A DNA stretch of 64,000 nucleotides from Bacteroidales bacterium UBA6408. GTDB taxonomy: Bacteria > Bacteroidota > Bacteroidia > Bacteroidales > UBA932. The stretch covers positions 26,515 to 90,514 of the forward strand of contig DJPQ01000092.1 of the NCBI GenBank assembly GCA_002439805.1. The letters are read 5' to 3'. Position numbers and translations under genes: made by a program. This document shows positions 23,711 to 31,972 of this stretch, in pieces. The notes under the pieces were generated by a model that saw nothing but the letters and a program-made list of their open reading frames with translations, was not told where the DNA came from and did no database searches. How positions within the stretch are numbered: position 1 is the first letter of the stretch; each line of letters begins with the position of its first letter.

Positions 23711-25345
23711 CTATAGCCGCAGGACTGAGTCGCAGTAGTCGATGACGCGGTCGCGGTGGGTGATGAAAATCATCGTGCGGCCGGTGAGGGCTTCGGTGAG
23801 ACGGCGGAGGAGAAGGTCCTCGGTGGCGCTGTCGAGGGCGGAACTGAACTCATCAAGAAGAAGGATGCTGCCGGGACGCAGGAGGGCGCGGGCAATGGCG
23901 ATGCGCTGGGCCTGCCCTTCGGAGAGACCGCCGCCCTGCTCGAAGCACGGGGTGTCGAGCCCGGCGGGGAGGTCGAGGACAAAGTCCGCGGCGGCAATGT
24001 GAAGAGCCTCTGCCATACGCTGCTCGGAGGCGTGCGGGTCGCCCATCTGGAGATTCTCGCGGACGGTGCCGCTGAATAGGGTGTTGCCCTGAGGAACATA
24101 GACGAGGTTGCAGCGGGTGGATTCGGAGGCAAGGAGCCTTTCGGAGGCGGAGTATATGCTGACGGAGCCGGAGGTCGGGGTGAGGAGCGAGAGCATAAGT
24201 CGGATGAGTGTGCTCTTCCCTATCCCGGTCGGGCCGACGATGGCGGTCTTCGAGCCGGGCGCGAAGTCGAAGGAAAGGTTCGAGAGCACGTCCGAACTGC
24301 CGTCATGGTAGCGGAAAGTCAAATGCTCCAGACAGACGCCGGCGATGCCGTCAAGGAAATGCCGGGCCGAGGCGCTTTCCTGAGGCAGGCCCGCGATTTC
24401 TTCTATGCGGTCTATGGATGCGGTGCAGTGCAGCAGGGACGGAAGCCGGTCGCTCGCCTGGACGAGAGGCCGCTGCACCTGACCGACAAGCTGGAGAATG
24501 GCCGTCATCACTCCGTAGGTCACCGTGCCGGCCGCGATTCCGAACGCCCCCCAGAGGAAAGCGACCGCATAGCCGACCGTGAACGAAAAGGCCACGAGAG
24601 TGTGCGCAGCGACGCTGAACCGTGCCCGCCTCATGTTCTTGCTGTAGTTGTCCGCCTGAAGCTCGCAGAGGCTCTCGCTGCTGTTTCCCGTGTATTCAAG
24701 CGTCTGAAGCAGAGTCAGATGCTGGACAGACTCCTGAATGTGGGACTGCACCTCGGAGTCGCTGCGGCGGATGTCGAGGGTGAGGTCGCGCACGCGGAAC
24801 ATCACATAGCGTCCCCCTAAAATCGCGAGCGGGATAATCAGGATGAGAATCCAGGCGAGGCGAGAGTCAATCACAAGAAGATAGGCAAACGCGGCGAGAA
24901 ACTGCACCGCCGCCCAGAAAAGGTCCGGCACAGAGGAGCAGAATGTCGAGGCAATCGAAGAGACATCGACCTGAAGACGGTTCAGCATATCCCCGGAATG
25001 GTATTTCCGAAGATGCTCGTTCTTAAGATGCAGGAGCCTGTCAAACAGCCTGAGACGCAGGTCATTGGCCATATTCACGGACATCTTGGACTGGAAATAC
25101 GACTTGACGGCCACGACCGACGGACGCAGGAGCGCAAGGACGGCAAAGACAGCGGCACAGGCCACAAGCCCGCGAGAACCGCTGCCCGGATTCTGATGAA
25201 GCATAATCGCCGCATCGACAATCCGCTTGCTCAGCCACACATAGGCAAGGGAAAGGGCGACCATGAGCAGCTGACAGAAAAGGACGAGCACATAAGTCCA
25301 TCCGAAGCGCGAAATCTCCCGTATGTAGAATCTTATGTACTTCAT
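23711..25345 (-). CDS. ABC exporter, fused permease-ATPase (type IV / half transporter)
   Basis: 544 residues. A six-helix ABC transporter transmembrane domain (about 15-300) is followed by a nucleotide-binding domain. Walker A is GPTGIGKST (371-379), the signature is LSEGQ (474-478, with Glu in place of the usual Gly), Walker B is ILLLDEFSSALD (494-505, with Phe after the catalytic Glu), and the H-loop is ITHRDR. The protein ends shortly after the H-loop, as in similar Bacteroidales exporters. As a half-size transporter it would form a homodimer. Substrate is unknown. It stands between the variable lipoprotein region and the polysaccharide locus. Confidence 0.87.
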   Translation of the reverse strand: MKYIRFYIREISRFGWTYVLVLFCQLLMVALSLAYVWLSKRIVDAAIMLHQNPGSGSRGLVACAAVFAVLALLRPSVVAVKSYFQSKMSVNMANDLRLRLFDRLLHLKNEHLRKYHSGDMLNRLQVDVSSIASTFCSSVPDLFWAAVQFLAAFAYLLVIDSRLAWILILIIPLAILGGRYVMFRVRDLTLDIRRSDSEVQSHIQESVQHLTLLQTLEYTGNSSESLCELQADNYSKNMRRARFSVAAHTLVAFSFTVGYAVAFLWGAFGIAAGTVTYGVMTAILQLVGQVQRPLVQASDRLPSLLHCTASIDRIEEIAGLPQESASARHFLDGIAGVCLEHLTFRYHDGSSDVLSNLSFDFAPGSKTAIVGPTGIGKSTLIRLMLSLLTPTSGSVSIYSASERLLASESTRCNLVYVPQGNTLFSGTVRENLQMGDPHASEQRMAEALHIAAADFVLDLPAGLDTPCFEQGGGLSEGQAQRIAIARALLRPGSILLLDEFSSALDSATEDLLLRRLTEALTGRTMIFITHRDRVIDYCDSVLRL

Positions 25346-25412
25346 GCCTGCCCCGTAACCATCGACAAGTAAATTAGTTATAGAGAGTATTCAACACTTG
25401 CGTAATCTGAGT

Positions 25413-27374
25413 TCAATCCCTCCCGGAGTCCTCCAACTCCCTGTCCAGAACCTCAAACTCGGAGTTGTTCGACTTGAACTCCGGAACGAGCTGCTTCATC
25501 GCCCGCACGGTCGCCATCTTGTCGCCGCTGCGCGAGAGACGGTCAAAGACAGTGAACGACCTGAGCACTTCGCCGTACTCATATTCACGAACTTTGGCAA
25601 TCTTGATTTTCTTGTGGTCAGTAGGCTCGGTGTTCTCCTCGTTGCTGAGCACCTCCTCATAGAGTTTCTCGCCCGGACGGAGACCTGTGAAGACAATCTT
25701 TATGTCCTTGTCCGGCTCAAGTCCGGAAAGCTGTATCATACGCCTTGCCAAATCCACAATCTTGACAGGCTCGCCCATCTCGAACACGAATATCTGGTTG
25801 CCGTGACTCATAGCGGCGGCCTCAAGCACAAGCCGGCAGGCCTCGGGGATGGTCATGAAGAAACGGTTGATACGGGGATCTGTCACAGTTACAGGACCTC
25901 CCGAGGCAATCTGTTCGCGGAAAAGCGGAATCACGGAGCCGTTGCTGCCGAGCACGTTGCCGAATCGCGTGGTGACGAACTTCGTGGTTCCCTCGTGACG
26001 GCCGGCCTGTATGGCAAGTCCAAGGCTCTGGCAATAAATCTCCGCAAGGCGCTTCGAGCAGCCCATCACATTGGTCGGGTTCACGGCCTTGTCAGTGGAA
26101 ACCATAACCATCTTCTCGACGCCGTACTTCACGCAGGCATCGGCAAGGTTGCGGGTTCCTATGACATTGACAAACACCGCCTCGCACGGGTTCTCCTCCA
26201 TAAGCGGGACGTGCTTGTAGGCGGCGGCATGGAAGACAATCTGCGGATGGAAACGCTCAAAGGCAGTCGCGATGCGCTCCGGAACGCGCACATCGCCGAT
26301 GAACGGGACGAAGTCGAAGCCCGGAAACTTGTGCTCAAGCTCCAGCCTTATGTTGTGCGTCGGGGTCTCCGCGTTGTCGAAGATAATCAGCTGCTTCACC
26401 CCGAGAGTAGCCAGCTGGCGGCAGAGTTCGCTTCCTATGCTGCCCGCACCGCCGGTCACCATCACGACCTTTCCATAGACGCTCGCGATGACCTCATCCT
26501 TATTGATGAATATCTCCTCCCGGCCGAGAAGGTCCTCGATGCGCACCTGACGTATGCGGTTCGCGAACATTGTCTCGTCGCCGCCGTACTCATCGACTGA
26601 CGGAGCTATGAAAATCCGGAGTTTATTGCGGTCGCCGCACCATGCCACGAGCCTGTCGGCCTCCGCCTTCGCGTCGGAGTCGGAGGCGAAGAGTATGCCG
26701 TCGATGTTGTGCCGGCGCGTGATGTTGTCAAATTCCCTTCTGTCCCTGAAATAGTAGGCGGGAGAGTCGGCAATCTTGAGATCCTTGAGATTCTCCGAGT
26801 GGTTTATGAAGCCGACGACCTTGTAGTGCGGGGACTTCAGGAGGCGCAGGCGAAGGGCGACGGACTTGTCGGAAAATCCATAGACCAGCACGCGCTTCTG
26901 CAACGGCCCGTTGAGATGGGTGATGGCGAGGTCGTAGCCAAGAATCATGAGTACACGGATTCCCACGAGGAAAACGGTAGTGAGCAGCACATCTATAATC
27001 CCGCCTATAAGCATATAGTTCGCGGGAATGGCCGCCTTATACGGAGAGAAGAACACAAAGACGACGGCAACCAGAGCGACCTTGACGATGGATGCTATGG
27101 AAATTATCCAGATGCTCTTGAGAGAGGTATGCCTTATGATGTTTCTATGCGTGCGGCAGGCGACAAACGCAAACAGACTCGCCCCGATGACAGTCACGGC
27201 AACTTTCCAGAAAGAAATGTCCGAAAACTGAAAACCTACTACGCGCCACAGAAGAAGAAATGTGAATAGGCTCGCGAGAAATGACAGCACGACATCCATG
27301 AGCAGGACAACCCAAGGGTTAAGATAGTGATTAGAAAGCAGGAGGTTCTGAAAGTTTCTGTAAAGTTTTCCCAT
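25413..27374 (-). CDS. CapD/FlaA1-like membrane nucleotide-sugar 4,6-dehydratase/epimerase
   Basis: 653 residues. Four or five N-terminal membrane helices (about 20-150) are followed by a CoA-binding-like domain (about 155-265) and an SDR domain with the NAD motif VTGGAGSIGSE (306-316). The catalytic region is MVSTDKAVNPTNVMG (about 430-445; in this group STDK replaces the usual YxxxK arrangement). Relatives include WbpM, CapD and FlaA1, which make UDP-linked deoxy sugars such as UDP-QuiNAc precursors. It has its own promoter just upstream and begins the downstream part of the polysaccharide locus. Confidence 0.88.
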   Translation of the reverse strand: MGKLYRNFQNLLLSNHYLNPWVVLLMDVVLSFLASLFTFLLLWRVVGFQFSDISFWKVAVTVIGASLFAFVACRTHRNIIRHTSLKSIWIISIASIVKVALVAVVFVFFSPYKAAIPANYMLIGGIIDVLLTTVFLVGIRVLMILGYDLAITHLNGPLQKRVLVYGFSDKSVALRLRLLKSPHYKVVGFINHSENLKDLKIADSPAYYFRDRREFDNITRRHNIDGILFASDSDAKAEADRLVAWCGDRNKLRIFIAPSVDEYGGDETMFANRIRQVRIEDLLGREEIFINKDEVIASVYGKVVMVTGGAGSIGSELCRQLATLGVKQLIIFDNAETPTHNIRLELEHKFPGFDFVPFIGDVRVPERIATAFERFHPQIVFHAAAYKHVPLMEENPCEAVFVNVIGTRNLADACVKYGVEKMVMVSTDKAVNPTNVMGCSKRLAEIYCQSLGLAIQAGRHEGTTKFVTTRFGNVLGSNGSVIPLFREQIASGGPVTVTDPRINRFFMTIPEACRLVLEAAAMSHGNQIFVFEMGEPVKIVDLARRMIQLSGLEPDKDIKIVFTGLRPGEKLYEEVLSNEENTEPTDHKKIKIAKVREYEYGEVLRSFTVFDRLSRSGDKMATVRAMKQLVPEFKSNNSEFEVLDRELEDSGRD

Positions 27375-27432
27375 AATTTTTCAATGCGTTTTTACAACCA
27401 ACATTACAACATCAACATTGCACAAATGCCCG

Positions 27433-27464
27433 CAAATTTACTCAGTAAAATCCACATAAGCAAA
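27433..27464 (-). promoter_or_regulatory. Promoter for the CapD-like gene
   Basis: TTTG (27461-27464) on the minus strand, a 20-nt spacer, then TAAATTTG (27433-27440); an exact match to the Bacteroidetes consensus 59 bp upstream of the ATG at 27374. Confidence 0.72.
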
Positions 27465-27518
27465 CAGAAAGAAGGAATTAACCCAATTTGGACCGAATAT
27501 GGCACAAACTGCACCAAT

Positions 27519-28508
27519 TCATAGCCAGCGGACGCATTCCGCAATCGCCGCGTCCCTGTCCATCCGCCCGAAATCACCGAAAGTCGAGAGGAAAAGCCCG
27601 GAGTCAAGAACTGAGTATGAAGGCCTCGTGACCTCGGAGGGGTATTCGTCACTGCCGCAGGGGATTATCCGGCAGGATGTGCTTCCGCTGACGCGGGCAA
27701 TCTCTCCGGCGAATCCGAACCATGTGCAGGCCGGCGCGTCCGCGTAGTGGAAGAATCCCGTCGGACCGATGTACTTCCGCCCGTCGAAACGCGATGTGTC
27801 GCAGATGATTCCGCCCATCGCACGCGCGAGGTTCCCGGCATAGGTCGGACAGGTCGTCTGGTCATTAACGACCCTTATTTCCCGCCGCGAACGCAGCAGC
27901 GAAAGAATGGTGCGGAGAAAGTTCCGTCCATAACGGGAATATATGCCCGAAGTCCTTATGATTATGTGCTGACATCCGGACTCCCTGACAAGCCGCTCGC
28001 CCTCAAGTTTCGTGCGTCCGTAGGCATTCAGAGGGGACGGGAGGTCATCCTCGCGGTAGGGGCGCGGAAACACAGGCGCGGAATCAGGGACATCAATGTC
28101 TTGGACGCCTGTATTCCGGACATCGGAGGAAACGAAATGAAGGCCGTCGAACACATAGTCCGTGGATATGTGTATGAGGAGCGCCGAACGGGCGGAGCAC
28201 ACCCGGGCAAGGTTCCCGACTGCGAGGGCATTCACGACGGCGGCAGCCTCAGGGTTGCCCTCGGCTCCCTCGACGTCGGTCCATGCCGCGCAGTTCACGA
28301 CAATGTCCGCCCTGCGCGATGAAATGAAGTTCTCCACGGCGGAAAAGTCGCGGATGTCAAGAACTGCGGATGTTGTCGGGAAAATGTTGCATCCGTTTCC
28401 GGCGAAAGCCTCACATACAGAGCGTCCAAGCTGTCCTCCAGCACCTGTAACAACAATGTTTAATTGACAAACATTTTTGTTACCACCTGATTTGTCAGCG
28501 TTTGTCAT
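27519..28508 (-). CDS. rfbD: dTDP-4-dehydrorhamnose reductase
   Basis: 329 residues from the ATG at 28508; an upstream extension of the frame (to 28700) lies antisense-like within rfbB and is rejected. The NAD(P)-binding motif is VVTGAGGQLGRS (about 17-28) and the catalytic YxxxK is YGRTKLEGE. HISTDYVFDG precedes it. It reduces dTDP-4-keto-L-rhamnose to dTDP-L-rhamnose, the last step of the pathway. Its start overlaps rfbB by 14 nt, and together with rfbC and rfbA it forms one operon read on the minus strand. Confidence 0.92.
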   Translation of the reverse strand: MTNADKSGGNKNVCQLNIVVTGAGGQLGRSVCEAFAGNGCNIFPTTSAVLDIRDFSAVENFISSRRADIVVNCAAWTDVEGAEGNPEAAAVVNALAVGNLARVCSARSALLIHISTDYVFDGLHFVSSDVRNTGVQDIDVPDSAPVFPRPYREDDLPSPLNAYGRTKLEGERLVRESGCQHIIIRTSGIYSRYGRNFLRTILSLLRSRREIRVVNDQTTCPTYAGNLARAMGGIICDTSRFDGRKYIGPTGFFHYADAPACTWFGFAGEIARVSGSTSCRIIPCGSDEYPSEVTRPSYSVLDSGLFLSTFGDFGRMDRDAAIAECVRWL

Positions 28509-29607
28509 ACACCTGCCGATAGTAATTTCTGTAATCCCCCGAAGTGACGCCGTCAAGCCACTCCTGATTGTCAAGATACCAGCTGACGGTACGCTCAAGC
28601 CCGGTCTCGAAGTCGAAGCGCGGCGTCCATCCGAGCTCTTCGCGAAGCCTGGACGAGTCGATGGCATAGCGGAGGTCATGCCCCGCCCTGTCCCTGACAA
28701 AAGTAATAAGACCGTCCGAAGTCCCCGCCGGATTTCCCAGCAGACGGTCTGTGACCTTCACGAGCATCCGCACGAGGTCTATATTGCTCCATTCGTTGTT
28801 TCCGCCGATGTTGTAGGTTTCCCCACTATGTCCCCTGTGGACGACGAGGTCGATGGCCTCCGCGTGGTCTCCGACATAGAGCCAGTCGCGGACATTGCGC
28901 CCGTCGCCATAGACAGGCAACGGACGGCGTTCCCGGATGTTATTGATGAACAGAGGGATGAGCTTCTCGGGGAATTGGTTCGGCCCATAGTTGTTGGAAC
29001 AGTTGGTGATCGTCACCGGAAGTCCGTAGGTGTCATGGAAGGCACGTACAAAGTGGTCGCTTCCGGCCTTGCTCGCGCTGTAGGGGCTGTGCGGACTATA
29101 GGGGCTGCGCTCGGTGAAGAGCCGGCCGTCAAAGCCGAGAGTACCATAGACCTCGTCTGTCGAAACGTGATGGAAGAGGCACCGCCGCCCCTGAGGTGTG
29201 TCCGCAATCCCCTCTCCGAAAAGCCCCTTCTTCGACCAGATTGTCCTCGCTGCCTGAAGCAGGCTGAGTGTCCCCATGACATTCGTGCGGGCGAAGGTAA
29301 ACGGGTCGATTATAGAACGATCAACATGGCTTTCGGCCGCGAGATGCACGATCGTGTCGATGTCATGCTTCAGGATTATGTTCAGAACCGTCTCATAGTC
29401 ACATATATCCGCCTTCTCGAAACGATAGTTCGGAAGGCTCTCGACGTCACGGAGATTGGCAAGGTTGCCGGCGTAGGTGAGCGAGTCAAGATTCACGACG
29501 AGACAGTCGTGGTATTTCGTGAGAAAATGCCTCACGACATGACTGCCGATGAATCCGGCGCCTCCCGTCACAAGTATATGTTTTCTATATTCCATATTCA
29601 CAGCCAT
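28495..29607 (-). CDS. rfbB: dTDP-glucose 4,6-dehydratase
   Basis: 370 residues from ATG 29607; ATG 29595 (MEYRKHIL) is an alternative. NAD motif TGGAGFIGSH, catalytic HVSTDEVYG (T-D-E) and the YSASKAGSD motif (YxxxK) are all visible, as is NNYGPNQFPEKLIPLFI. It catalyses the second step to dTDP-L-rhamnose. It overlaps rfbD at its 3' end and lies 70 bp after rfbC. Confidence 0.94.
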   Translation of the reverse strand: MAVNMEYRKHILVTGGAGFIGSHVVRHFLTKYHDCLVVNLDSLTYAGNLANLRDVESLPNYRFEKADICDYETVLNIILKHDIDTIVHLAAESHVDRSIIDPFTFARTNVMGTLSLLQAARTIWSKKGLFGEGIADTPQGRRCLFHHVSTDEVYGTLGFDGRLFTERSPYSPHSPYSASKAGSDHFVRAFHDTYGLPVTITNCSNNYGPNQFPEKLIPLFINNIRERRPLPVYGDGRNVRDWLYVGDHAEAIDLVVHRGHSGETYNIGGNNEWSNIDLVRMLVKVTDRLLGNPAGTSDGLITFVRDRAGHDLRYAIDSSRLREELGWTPRFDFETGLERTVSWYLDNQEWLDGVTSGDYRNYYRQVYDKR

Positions 29608-29677
29608 TCATTACACTCATATTTCTAAGAAACCGTCAGTAATCAGAATTTCTGAACAATCCCCATATCTAATGAAA

Positions 29678-30226
29678 TCAGAAATCCTTTATCTGCGACA
29701 GCGGCCTGCGGTTACGGTCCTTTTCGGAGAGTATCGCCTCCCCGCGTGAAAAAGGCCATGGAATGCCGAGCGCAGGGTCATCCCACGCGATGCCGTCTTC
29801 AGCCGAAGGGTCATAGTAGGCGTCGCACTTGTACTGGAAGACCGTGTCGTCCTCAAGGACGGCGAAACCGTGGGCAAATCCCTTGGGAATGAAAAGGCGG
29901 AGCCTGTTGGAAGCGGAGAGCTCGTAGGCGGCATATTTCCCGAAAGTCGGGCTGCCCGGCCTTATATCGACGACCACGTCCCAGACGCGCCCCCGGACGA
30001 CGCTCACAAGCTTAGCCTGCGCGGACTCCCCTCTCTGGAAATGCAGCCCGCGCACCGTTCTGCGGCTGGAACGGCTCTCATTGTCCTGCACGAAGCAGAC
30101 TTTCTGACCGGTCAAGGCCTCGAAGTCACGAGCGTTGAAAGACTCGAAGAAATAGCCTCGCGAATCCTCGAACACAACCGGGGACAGCAGAACAAGACCA
30201 TCTATATCAGTTTTTATTACATCCAT
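29678..30226 (-). CDS. rfbC: dTDP-4-dehydrorhamnose 3,5-epimerase
   Basis: 182 residues from ATG 30226 (MDVIKTDIDGLVLLSP), the family-typical opening; ATG 30262 would add 12 residues. RmlC cupin features: DSRGYFFESFN near the N-terminus, FVQDNESRSSRRTVRGLHFQ with catalytic His, VDIRPGSPTFGK, and FIPKGFAHGFAVLEDD. It inverts C3 and C5 of the 4-keto sugar. Confidence 0.93.
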   Translation of the reverse strand: MDVIKTDIDGLVLLSPVVFEDSRGYFFESFNARDFEALTGQKVCFVQDNESRSSRRTVRGLHFQRGESAQAKLVSVVRGRVWDVVVDIRPGSPTFGKYAAYELSASNRLRLFIPKGFAHGFAVLEDDTVFQYKCDAYYDPSAEDGIAWDDPALGIPWPFSRGEAILSEKDRNRRPLSQIKDF

Positions 30227-30299
30227 ATCCGTTCGTACAATTCGTTGTGCACCGGGTGTCATTTCTGCCCGGATGTTTGTCGTTCAGCGACGGAAGCCG

Positions 30300-31181
30300 T
30301 CATCTCCCGTTCTCCGCAAGCCGGAGAAGATACCGTCCGTACTCGTTGCCGCGCATCGGCACTGCAAGACGGCGCAGCGCTTCCGTGTCAATCCAGCCCT
30401 GCCGCCATGCGATTTCCTCAAGGCTGGCGACCATCACCCCCTGACGGTTCTGCACGGCCTGAATGAACGAGGATGCGTCGGCAAGTGATTCGTGCGTGCC
30501 CGAATCAAGCCACGCGAAACCGCGGCCAAGCAATCTGATTTTCAACTCACCCCGATGAAGAAAGGCCTCATTGAGCGCCGTTATCTCAAGTTCGCCGCGT
30601 GCCGAGGGGCTGAGTTCCCGGACGATTTCCACAACGCTGTTGGGGTAGAAATAAAGTCCGGTAACGGCGTAGTCGCTCTTGGGCTGTTCGGGTTTCTCCT
30701 CTATGGACAGGACATTTCCCTCAGAGTCGATTTCAGCGACGCCGTATCTCCTCGCATCACGCACGGAATAGCCGAAAACCGTCGCGACCTGCCTCTCCGC
30801 CGTCAGGGTCACGGTCTCACGAAGCATTCCCGTGAAGCCCTGCCCGTAGAAAATGTTGTCCCCAAGGACGAGGCAGACATCGTCGTTTCCGATAAATTCC
30901 CGCCCTATGAGGAAGGCCTGGGCAATGCCTTCGGGCTTAGGCTGTTCGGCGTATGAGAACCTCACCCCGATTTCGCATCCGTCGCCCAGAAGACGGCGGA
31001 AAAGCGGCAGGTCGGCAGGCGTGGAGATGACGAGGATGTCCCTGATTCCGGCAAGCATGAGGACGGAAACAGGGTAATAAATCATCGGTTTGTCATAGAC
31101 CGGGAGCAGCTGCTTGCTGACCCCTTTCGTAATCGGGTAGAGCCTTGTGCCAGCCCCTCCTGCAAGAACTATCCCTTTCAT
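30300..31181 (-). CDS. rfbA: Glucose-1-phosphate thymidylyltransferase
   Basis: 293 residues, full length. The nucleotide-binding signature is LAGGAGTRLYPITKGVSKQL near the N-terminus, followed by YDKPMIYYP and VLGDNIFYGQGF. WLDSGTHESLADAS marks the active-site region near the C-terminus. It makes dTDP-glucose, the first step to dTDP-L-rhamnose. It starts the rfbACBD order on the minus strand and follows the CpsB-like gene by 18 bp. Confidence 0.94.
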   Translation of the reverse strand: MKGIVLAGGAGTRLYPITKGVSKQLLPVYDKPMIYYPVSVLMLAGIRDILVISTPADLPLFRRLLGDGCEIGVRFSYAEQPKPEGIAQAFLIGREFIGNDDVCLVLGDNIFYGQGFTGMLRETVTLTAERQVATVFGYSVRDARRYGVAEIDSEGNVLSIEEKPEQPKSDYAVTGLYFYPNSVVEIVRELSPSARGELEITALNEAFLHRGELKIRLLGRGFAWLDSGTHESLADASSFIQAVQNRQGVMVASLEEIAWRQGWIDTEALRRLAVPMRGNEYGRYLLRLAENGR

Positions 31182-31199
31182 ACTCAGGCAATTTACAAT

Positions 31200-31931
31200 T
31201 TATTCTTCCTCTGTCTGCGGAAGGTTGGCGAGAAGCCTCGCAAGTGATTCTATCGTGGACTTCGTCAGAGCCTTCACGCTGTACTGCTCCATTATGCCCC
31301 GGACCCGGTGACAATCAGAGCCGACCGCGGAATACAGCCCGTTCTTCAGAAGCCATTCCGCCTTTTCTCTGGCGGTGTTGCCGTAATACCCGGTCAGCGA
31401 AGAAAGATTCATCTGAAGCCTCACCCCGCGGGCGGCAAGCGCACGGTAGTCCTCCTTCCGAAAGTAGCGGTAGCGTTCCGGATGAGCCAGCATGGGAGTG
31501 ATTCCGGCCATGAGGATGTTGGAAATTATCGCGTCAAAGTCGTAGGGAGGATTGTTGACCGAAGTCTCCACGAGCACGCAGCCCTTCCCGTGATAGAGAA
31601 GGTCACGCGAGCGCAGTCTCTCCATAAACAGGTTGTCCATCATGTACTCCGCCGCAAGATGCAGGCGTATGCTTCCTTTCCAGAGGGACTTCAGCAGTTC
31701 GAAACGCTCCCTGAGCTGTTCAGTGCCGTTGGGGACATCCTCCATGATATGAGGCGTGCACCACACGTCAGTGACCCCGAGCGACTCCTCGAAAGAAAGC
31801 ATCTCAAGCGAGTCCTTGCGGTGCTTCGAACCGTCATCTACCCCGAAAAGAATGTGCGAATGCGCATCGACGGAGCCCGGAAGGACCCCGGACTCCGCCA
31901 ATGAATAACGCTTTTTCAGAAAATCGAACAT
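31200..31931 (-). CDS. CpsB/YwqE-type tyrosine-protein phosphatase (PHP domain)
   Basis: 243 residues. The PHP-domain metal ligands are visible: VDAHSHILFGVDDGS (His pair and Asp), CTPHIMED, LVETSVN, LAHPERYRYF and GSDCHRV. CpsB-type enzymes dephosphorylate the Tyr-rich tail of BY-kinases. The partner kinase gene (Wzc-like, with a Tyr-Gly tail) is immediately upstream, with a gap of 41 bp, which supports the assignment. Confidence 0.87.
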   Translation of the reverse strand: MFDFLKKRYSLAESGVLPGSVDAHSHILFGVDDGSKHRKDSLEMLSFEESLGVTDVWCTPHIMEDVPNGTEQLRERFELLKSLWKGSIRLHLAAEYMMDNLFMERLRSRDLLYHGKGCVLVETSVNNPPYDFDAIISNILMAGITPMLAHPERYRYFRKEDYRALAARGVRLQMNLSSLTGYYGNTAREKAEWLLKNGLYSAVGSDCHRVRGIMEQYSVKALTKSTIESLARLLANLPQTEEE

Positions 31932-31972
31932 GAGCGTATGCTAAATTACTGTCCTGTCACCTTGAGCTGCGG

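Noticed and set aside
28509..28700. 64-residue N-terminal extension of RfbD
   Set aside because: It is encoded on the same strand within rfbB in another frame and is Ser/Arg-rich without similarity; the ATG at 28508 fits the family.
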